Of a stretch of DNA of 64,000 nt, positions 58,301-64,000 are shown one piece after another. Location of the stretch: positions 272,058 through 336,057 of the forward strand of contig VUYV01000510.1 of assembly GCA_008711295.1 (NCBI GenBank). The letters run 5' to 3'. The DNA comes from Anarhynchus alexandrinus (taxonomy: Eukaryota > Chordata > Aves > Charadriiformes > Charadriidae). The notes under the pieces are model-generated. The model saw only the letters and a list, made by a program, of their open reading frames with translations, was not told where the DNA came from and did not search any database. The stretch's first letter is position 1; every line of letters begins with the position of its first letter. Position numbers and translations under genes: made by a program.

Positions 58301-61300
58301 GACAGGGGCCAGCTCAGCTTCCACAAAGGGGACATCATCCACCTGCAGCCATTGGAGCGTCCCGAGAGAGGTGAACAGCCCCCCACAGCTCCCCATGCTG
58401 AAATGCCTTTGATGGGGGGCACAGGGGCACTAGGCTTCACCAGCCGTGGAGGTGGCCGTGCCTTGCCCTCGCATCCTGTGACACCCCGTGTCCCCATGAT
58501 GTCCCTGCAGACCACTACTATGGTTGTGTGGTTCGCAAGAAGGTGATGTACCTGGAGGAGCTGAAGACGGGCACCCAGGATTTTGGTGGGTGCCACACTG
58601 CCCCTGTGCATGTCCCCAGTGTGCGTACGCTGCCCTGAGCTGTGTCACCTCCTGGGGCTGGGGCACGGGGCAGGATCTTGCCTCTGTCACCCTCCAGCAG
58701 GATGGTCTGGGCTCTTTTCAGCACTGACCTGATGCGGGGGGAAGCTCCCCTGTGGTTCCCACCAGGGTGGCACCCAGTGTTGCCCCACGTCCCTGCAGGC
58801 GATGGGCTTTGTGGCCTCTGCTCTGTGCCATTACCTTGAGCAATGCCAAACCACAGCTGTTTCCACCCAAAAACCACAGCCAGCCCCCCTGGCAAGGGCT
58901 CAGGGTGCTGCAGGGTGCAGGGAGGAGCGGACAGAGGCTTTTCTGGGGGTGACCCCCAGGGCTGTCTGCCCAGGGCCATCCCACTGTCTGCCCGGTGCAG
59001 GGTGGAAGTTCGGGGCCATCCACGGCAGGTCGGGGCTCTTCCCCACTGAGTACGTCCAGCCCGTCGCAGCCCCTGACTTCGTCCATTTGCCAGCGGAGAG
59101 GAAAGAGGAACCCAAGGACAAGCAGGGCAAGGTGGCATCTTCGGCAGCTGTGGCCGTGGCTGTGGCCTCCACCGCTGTGGCTCAGGAGCTGGACCGGAAA
59201 ACCGAGGTGGGTGCTGGCCCAGGGCCATCACCGGCATGGTGCCGGCTGTGCCTGGCACCCACCGTCCTGTTCCACAGGCGTCTCCTGCCAGCACCGCCTT
59301 TGTGGAAGGTCCAGAGGGAGACGGTGGTGAGCGGCTCGGGGCCGGCGCGGGGACTTGCCCCATGCTGGCCTTCGCCCGGCGGTATTTCCGCACAGCGCGG
59401 CACGGGACCACGTGAGTGCCTGGTGGTGGGCTGGGGACAACCCGTATCAGGGACACCCGTGCTCACCTGTTCCCTCATCCCTCTCCCAGGGAATCCTGTG
59501 GGACAAGGGCCAAGACTGATGTGCTGGAGATGCTGATGTTCACCAAGGTACAGAGAAGTGGGGTGCCCTGCTGTCACCTGCGGGTCCCCCTGAAGTCCTG
59601 GTGTGCTCGGGAGCTCCCTGAATGCCACCCTAGATCCCATCCCATCCCTCCTGGCTGCTCCCAGGAGCTGACCCTCTCCCCTTCCAGATCCCCATCCAGG
59701 AGTCGCTCATTGAATTCGTGGATGGTGGCATCAGCAAACTGGCCACGGAAGCTTTCCAAGGTAGGTGAGGGGGCACAAGCACCCTGTCCTTCTGCCCCAC
59801 AGCCATCCCCAGCCCCATCCTTGGAGGAGGGTGGGGGCAGGCCCAGGGTGGGCAGATGGGATGGCCCAGGGAGAGTTTAGCTCCTCTGGTCCCACTGCCC
59901 CAAGTGCCTGGGATGTTGCCCACACCCAGGGGAGCGTGTCCCCAGGGAAGGGAAGGGATGGGGTGAGCTGTGGGGCTTTGTTGTCCCCAGCCGTGATGAA
60001 GTTCATGGGTGACCACCCTCTGCGGGGACAGACGGAGCTGGACGCCATCTGCACCATCCTCAAGGTAAATCCCCCATTGGGGTGGTGAATCCTGGGGGTG
60101 ACCTGGGCAGGAGGGTGGCAGCTGGGGACGTCCTCAGCCACAGAGCGAGCCGTGCCTGTCCCCCAGCTGTGCGCAGAGCATGAAGTCCTGCGGGACGAGG
60201 TGTACTGCCAGATCATCAAGCAGGTCACCAACAACACCAGCTCCAAGCCGTGAGTCCCTGCACCCATGCTGGCCACCCCTAGCTGGGACAACATAAGCTG
60301 GCACTAGGGACACTTGTGTCCCTGGCCAGGCTGAGTGGCCCCAGTGTGGGGGGACACCCACGGAGCCCACCCTCACAGAGGGCTGCGTTGCTCCCTGGGG
60401 TGGTGGGTGCCATTGCAGTGGCTGTGGGCACCATCGCCCTCCCCAGGGGCTCAGCCCTGGCTTTTCTTTGCAGGGACAGCTGCCAGAAGGGCTGGAGGCT
60501 GCTCTACATCCTCGCCGCCTACTACAAATGCTCCGAGGTGCTCCGGCCCTTCCTCCTGGCCTTCCTGCAGGATGCTAGCAGGCACCCGGAGCTGCCCTTC
60601 CAGGGTAGGGGCTGTGCGTGCCCCAGGGTGGTGGATGCATGGTGGGGAAGGACACCCAGGGGTATCCACAGGGCTCCGGAGATGCAGCTCAACCCCGTCC
60701 TTCACCCTGGTTCCCGTCCCCACCAGGCATCGCCAAAGCCTGCGAGCAAAATCTGCGGAAAACCCTGCAGTTCGGCGGCCGCAGCCTCTTCCCCAGCAGC
60801 ATGGAGCTCAAGGCCATGGTGGTGAGACTGGGTGCCCGTGGGGCAGGGCTGATGTCAGCTTGAGATCCCTGCTGGAGGTTTGGGATCCTCTCCATGGTCT
60901 CGGGATCCACCCCCAGACACTGACCTGGGGCTGAGCTGATGGCGTGGGGAGCCCAGTCCTTCATGGGAGCTGCTCTCCAGGGGCATCACTTTGGGGGTGG
61001 CCTGAGCTTTCAGGGGTCCCCCGAAGGCACACAACTCTGTGCACATGGGGTGGGGGGCACGATGGCTCACCCGGGCAGGATGGGCAAGATACAGGACGAT
61101 ACCCACAGGATGGTCCCCGCGGGATAGCTTGGGGATTCGGGGTGTCCTTTGGGGTCTTGCTGTGTGAAGGGCCCCCCTGCACCCCAACGTGTCCCCCCCA
61201 CCCACAGGCTGGACGCAGCGCCAAGCGCCAGCTCTTCCTCCTGCCCGGTGGCATCGAGAGGCACCTCAAGATCAAGACATGCTCGGTGAGTTGGAGCGGG

Positions 61301-63734
61301 CAAGAGACTCCGTGCACCCCGGGCTCGTGGTGACCCCAAGGTTGTGGGCACCCCGAGGCTGCAGCTGGGGGGGGGGCTGCACCCCTCGGCTGTCCCCAGG
61401 CTCAGGGACTTTGTTCTCTGGGAAAGTGACATCCCTTCCCTGGGGATCTGCATGGGATGAGCCTCAATGCAGGACCCATCAGTGGCCCCGCACGTGGCAG
61501 GGGGATGTGGCAGTGTCCCAGCTGCCTGTCCCCATGCCCAGGTGGCTCTGGACGTGATCGAGGAGCTGTGCAGCGAGATGGGCCTGCAGCACCCAGAGGC
61601 TTTCGATGAATACATCCTCTTTGTGGTGACCGACAGAGGTGAGGGGCTGGCGGGGACGGCCGTGCCGCTGGCGGGTGTGGTGTGTGGCAGCCATGCTCAG
61701 GCTCCCGGGGTGGCACAGGGCAGAGCGTGCGGCCGCTGACCCGCCGGGAATACGTCCTGGACGTGGCTGCCGAGACGGAGCGCCGGGACACCAGCTACAA
61801 CTTCTGGTGCCGCCGTGTGGTCTGGAGCCAGCCCCTCAAGTTTGACAATGAGCTCTACGTCACCGTCCACTACAACCAGGTTGGGCCACCCCACCAAGCT
61901 CCCCTGGGGCCACCGCCCTGTCCCCCTCCTCCAGCATCTGCTGTCCCCGAGCCGTGTCTCTGCACTCTGTCCTCCCCAGGTGCTCCCCGACTACCTCAAG
62001 GGGCTGTTCACCGTCCTGCCGCCTGCGAGGCCGGGAGAGCAGCACTTCCCGCACGTGGCCAAGCTGGCTGCCCTCCAGCACCGAGCCAAGGACCGCCACC
62101 ATCTCCCTACTGCGTATGGCCCGGGTGGGGGTGGGTGGGAGGAGGACACATCCCATGGGGTGCAGGACCCGCTGGCCAGCGCTGGCTCTGACCCCTGGCT
62201 CCCCGCAGGCGGGAGGTGCAGGACTACGTCCCCCCGCAGCTCTTCCGCCTGCTGAAGGCCCAATCCTGGCTCCACATGGTGACCCAGCACATGCAGCAAG
62301 CCCAGGCGCTCAGCGCCCACCAGGCCAGGGCACAGTTCCTGGGTGAGCGGGCACAGGACGGGCATGGGGAGGTGGTGCTGCTGGGGATGCAACGCTAACA
62401 AGGCCACAGTGCTAATGAGGATGCAATGCTGCCAGCGATGCAAGGCTACTGGTGATGCAATGCTGATGGTGTCCTCCTAACAAGGACACAATGCTAACGA
62501 GGATGCGATGCTGCCGGAGATGCAATGCTGCTGGGGGTGCAAGGCTGCCCAGGAGGCGATGCTCACAAAGCTGAGATGCTGCCCGTGATGCGATGCTGCT
62601 GGGTGGCTCCTCCATGGGGAGTCTGGGACAGGCAGACCGTGGCCCTGTATGGAGCCCGAGACGCTGCACATGGTGGGGAGGCAGGACTGTGGTGGCGGGG
62701 CAGGGCAGGCTGCGCCCAGCCCCCACATTCAGCCACCCACACAGGCTGTGATGGGGTCCCTTGGCTGCTCCTGGGTCCGATCCTGCTTCTGGGTCCAGAG
62801 CCTGAAACCGTGCAAGGCTCTGGGAGCTGACCCAGCTCCTGCCAGGCATGGGGCCAGCTGGGACCCTTGGCAGAGCCCCTGTGGGTGTGAGTCACCCCAG
62901 GGTCCGGGCAGGAGAGGGTGGCAGCGGGCACTGAGACCCCATCCTTCACCCCGCAGGGCTGCTGAGCGCCTACCCCATGTTCGGCTCGTCCTTCTTCTAC
63001 ATCCAGAGCTGCAGCAACAACGCCATTGTCTCACCCTGCATCCTGGCCGTCAACCAGAACGGCCTCAACTTCCTCAGCAAGGAGACCCACGTAGGTGGGG
63101 GGCTGTGGGGGACATGGGGTCCTGTGGGCGCCACCCGTCCCCTCCTGCTCCTGCTGCAGGGACAGAGCCAGGCGGCACTGTGAGGTGTGAAGGCAGATGT
63201 GGGGGGATGCGGTCCCTCTCCAAAGGGGACACGGTCCCCGGGTTTGGCCCCAGCAGGCCAGGTCTGTCCGCCCGTGCCCACCCCGTGTGGGGGGCTGTAT
63301 TGCTGGCACCCTCCATCCTGCCCGTGTCCGCACCCGCTCCGGTCCTCGGTCCCCTTGGAGGGCTTCCTTGATTGCTTGGGCCACCCACACTGTCCCTCCA
63401 GGAGCCCGTCGCCAAGTTCTCGCTGAAGGAGATCCAGTCGACGCGGACGCAGCGCCCGACGGCCGGATCCAGCTACCCCTACGTGGAGATCACGCTGGGC
63501 GACCTCCTGGCGCAGGGCATCACCCAGCTGCAGCTGGAGCAGGTAGGGGACACCCGGGGCTGGGGGTGCGGGGTCCCTGCCGGGGGTCTCACGGTGGTGG
63601 CACATCCGCCCATGGCGTGTGACCCTCGGCAGGGCCTGGAGCTGTGCCGTGTGGTGGCCGCGCACATGGAGAGGCTGCTGGGAGCCCGGGAGAAGAGGCT
63701 GACGCTGCCGCCCAGCGAGATCACCCTGCTCTGA
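39618..63734 (+). CDS. MYO15A: Unconventional myosin-XV (63 coding exons, complete)
   Basis: MYO15A is the motor that carries whirlin, EPS8 and partners to stereocilia tips in inner-ear hair cells; loss causes deafness DFNB3. I joined 63 coding exons into 10542 nt, giving 3513 residues (human 3530), with phase and splice ends agreeing at each junction. The order is a giant N-terminal exon (1-1259), motor (about 1287-1939), three IQ motifs (to about 2026), first MyTH4/FERM region, Pro-rich linker, SH3 (from about 2841), second MyTH4, C-terminal FERM, and the PDZ ligand ITLL that binds whirlin. The start at 39618 has a good Kozak context (CAGGATGG) and an in-frame stop at 39597 just upstream, and the protein begins with a Lys-rich segment like the human one. 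Exon coordinates are in the segment entries. Confidence 0.97.
40800..41120 (+). repeat. MYO15A: Coding minisatellite, 42-bp unit, about 7.5 copies
   Basis: The encoded unit [14 protein letters not shown] (14 aa) repeats in frame across residues 395-501. Variants include [28 protein letters not shown], a 13-residue copy ([13 protein letters not shown]) and [14 protein letters not shown]. All changes keep the frame. I recall no such array in the human exon, which instead has Tyr/Pro-rich irregular sequence here. Confidence 0.9.
43395..44326 (+). other. MYO15A: MYO15A intron between the giant exon and exon 3
   Basis: It is GC-rich, 932 bases, with GTAACG donor and GTGCAG acceptor. I recognise no repeat or exon in it. 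Open frames on both strands are compositional. Confidence 0.6.
44327..50684 (+). CDS. MYO15A: MYO15A motor domain exons
   Basis: Exons: 44327-44409, 44641-44704, 44812-44921, 45163-45237, 45460-45550, 46014-46117, 46659-46722, 46808-46921, 47118-47279, 47390-47503, 47617-47675, 47964-48087, 48176-48271, 48362-48493, 48940-49065, 49244-49321, 49713-49867, 50011-50056, 50197-50321, 50567-50684. They encode the actin-activated ATPase. The P-loop GESGSGKT (1371-1378), switch I NDNSSRFG (from 1419) and switch II DIYGFE (1642-1647) are intact, as are the relay/SH regions ([49 protein letters not shown]). Motor start is near [16 protein letters not shown]. No catalytic residue is missing. The exon at 44327 opens with ATG directly after its acceptor. 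Confidence 0.96.
48765..48845 (+). repeat. MIR-like SINE remnant, forward orientation
   Basis: AATGGGGAAACTGAGGCACAG matches the MIR core. It is followed at MIR-like spacing by CACTGCGCAGCTGCTCGATGGCAGAGCTGAGA, written here only as landmarks CAGCTG and GGCAGAGCTG. It lies in a MYO15A motor-region intron. Confidence 0.6.
50777..51444 (+). CDS. MYO15A: MYO15A neck: IQ motifs and charged helix
   Basis: Exons 50777-50952, 51022-51106 and 51391-51444. After the converter end [13 protein letters not shown], three light-chain-binding IQ segments follow: [32 protein letters not shown] and [15 protein letters not shown] (residues about 1962-2026). The first IQ has Gln and Arg in place but is non-ideal, and the third lacks the canonical Gln. 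The next exon adds a highly charged helix, [18 protein letters not shown], which is more regular than the human equivalent and could stiffen the lever arm. Confidence 0.93.
51630..54312 (+). CDS. MYO15A: MYO15A first MyTH4 and start of first FERM region
   Basis: Exons 51630-51711, 51801-51931, 52672-52767, 52858-53093, 53561-53739, 53863-53935 and 54121-54312 (residues about 2045-2374). MyTH4 hallmarks are [50 protein letters not shown] and [17 protein letters not shown]. The following FERM-like part contains [15 protein letters not shown] and [19 protein letters not shown]. Tail MyTH4-FERM modules bind cargo and microtubules in related myosins. The 740-base intron 51932-52671 is unusually GC-rich but holds no recognisable exon. 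Confidence 0.94.
53150..53545. repeat. Intronic minisatellite, units of about 55 and 78 bp
   Basis: TGGCACNYGTGCC-type starts recur near 53155, 53211, 53290, 53344, 53423 and 53501, each followed by GCCCAGGTCCCTCTAGGGATG-like sequence (first 20 bases: GCCCAGGTCCCTCTAGGGAT). Spacing falls into two classes that differ by a GAGGTCCCTCTGTGGTCC segment. It fills a MYO15A intron and stops just before an exon. Confidence 0.8.
54469..56615 (+). CDS. MYO15A: MYO15A proline-rich linker inside the first FERM region
   Basis: Exons 54469-54563, 54659-54750, 54846-54969, 55122-55183, 55331-55394, 55485-55623, 55967-56057, 56142-56238, 56494-56615 (residues about 2374-2669). The segment is poorly conserved apart from [72 protein letters not shown] and [11 protein letters not shown], which match human. 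It is shorter than the human linker. Small exons 55122-55183 and 55331-55394 rest on phase and splice signals more than on similarity. Confidence 0.85.
54656..54661 (+). other. MYO15A: NAGNAG tandem acceptor
   Basis: CAGCAG at this exon start lets splicing begin at 54659 or 54662. Both are in frame and add or omit a single residue at the junction (Ala-Asp or Asp). Confidence 0.6.
55665..55950. repeat. Intronic minisatellite, ~17-bp GGTGCAGGTGATGCTGG unit
   Basis: About a dozen degenerate copies of GGTGCAGGTGATGCTGG occupy most of a MYO15A intron. They end about 15-20 bases from the next acceptor. Confidence 0.85.
56740..57983 (+). CDS. MYO15A: MYO15A FERM-like lobe before SH3
   Basis: Exons 56740-56799, 56964-57039, 57437-57552, 57639-57757 and 57842-57983 (residues about 2670-2840). 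[20 protein letters not shown] and [18 protein letters not shown] are followed by a PH-like F3 lobe ([56 protein letters not shown]). This completes the first, interrupted FERM domain. Confidence 0.93.
58259..59206 (+). CDS. MYO15A: MYO15A SH3 domain exons
   Basis: Exons 58259-58370, 58511-58585 and 59001-59206 (residues 2841-2971). SH3 signatures are [18 protein letters not shown] (ALYDY-like), [30 protein letters not shown] with the conserved Trp and G-x-FP-x-xYV end. An Ala/Val-rich run ([17 protein letters not shown]) follows, as in human. Confidence 0.94.
59278..60821 (+). CDS. MYO15A: MYO15A second MyTH4 domain exons
   Basis: Exons 59278-59411, 59490-59547, 59688-59760, 59991-60064, 60167-60249, 60474-60604, 60727-60821 (residues about 2972-3187). 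Diagnostic stretches are [55 protein letters not shown] and [18 protein letters not shown]. The first exon has a lineage-specific Gly/Ala-rich loop before [10 protein letters not shown]. Confidence 0.94.
61208..63734 (+). CDS. MYO15A: MYO15A C-terminal FERM domain and PDZ ligand
   Basis: Exons 61208-61285, 61542-61638, 61719-61879, 61980-62113, 62209-62342, 62957-63090, 63402-63542 and 63633-63734 (residues 3188-3513). F1 contains [17 protein letters not shown] and [14 protein letters not shown]2 has [18 protein letters not shown] and [19 protein letters not shown]3 has [15 protein letters not shown] and [11 protein letters not shown]. The last residues SEITLL form the class I PDZ ligand for whirlin, unchanged from human. 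The stop is TGA at 63732-63734. Confidence 0.95.
62370..62605. repeat. Intronic minisatellite, ~12-15-bp GATGCAATGCTG unit
   Basis: Imperfect repeats of GATGCAATGCTG, interspersed with GCTAACAAGG, fill part of the MYO15A intron after 62342. Confidence 0.8.
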
Positions 63735-64000
63735 ACCCACCACGGACCCCCGCCACGGGGGACAGAGGACGCATCGATCCCGGGGTGTCCCCAGCCCGGC
63801 CGGTGGCCGCTGTCCCCCCCGTCCCCACCTCGCTGTTGTTCTTGGGGTTTATACACGCCCGTGAGCCCGGCCCGACTCGGCGTCCATGGTTTTGTGCCGC
63901 GCTCGCCGCTGTGGGCCCCCCCCCGTGCCTCAGTTTCCCCCTCTCCCCATGCACCAGCTTCCCCCAGTCCTCCCCCTCGGTGTCCCCACGGTGTCCCCTC
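63735..64000 (+). other. MYO15A: MYO15A 3' untranslated region, start
   Basis: No AATAAA or ATTAAA is seen before the window ends, so the poly-A site probably lies beyond. CCTCAGTTTCCCC at 63928 resembles a short MIR core, but too little is present to call it. Confidence 0.5.

Overview
The window is vertebrate nuclear DNA, most likely from a bird. Four things point that way: it carries a CR1 LINE 3' end and MIR remnants; its introns are short, and the right half is extremely GC-rich with dense CpG, as on avian microchromosomes; every gene is split by spliceosomal introns; and the proteins are close to human ones but not mammalian in detail. The gene order DRC3 - ATPAF2 - GID4 - DRG2 - MYO15A is the one I know from human 17p11.2, so this is a conserved syntenic block. 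The species cannot be named from the sequence.

Layout. 1-4156 holds the 3' end of DRC3 (+). 5.1-12.88 kb is ATPAF2 (-), tail-to-tail with DRC3, complete in 8 exons (288 aa). A CpG-rich bidirectional promoter of about 0.3 kb (12881-13200) separates it from GID4 (+), whose 6 exons end at 20522 and are followed by a long 3' untranslated region. A 333-base assembly gap (23475-23807) hides DRG2 exon 1; DRG2 exons 2-13 run from 24695 to 31603. Next comes 6.7 kb of intergenic DNA with AT-rich islands. MYO15A (+) fills 39618-63734 with 63 coding exons that I could join in frame into 3513 codons plus stop. The window ends just after its stop codon.

I worked out splice junctions by hand. For every internal exon the phase, the GT-AG (or AT-AC) ends and the match to the family protein agree. 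Family comparisons are to human proteins as I remember them, not to a database search.

The genes are not a pathway. DRC3 is an axonemal dynein-regulator subunit, ATPAF2 a mitochondrial F1-ATPase assembly chaperone, GID4 the substrate receptor of the CTLH ubiquitin ligase, DRG2 a translation-linked GTPase and MYO15A the stereocilia-tip motor of hair cells. I see no exotic system such as a mobile cassette, CRISPR array or gene cluster. The most interesting signals are two minor-spliceosome (U12) introns, one of them AT-AC in DRC3; a four-fold repeated short motif and a coding minisatellite in the giant MYO15A N-terminal exon; a duplicated 3' splice site in ATPAF2; a perfect hairpin in the GID4 3' UTR; and candidate regulatory DNA upstream of MYO15A.
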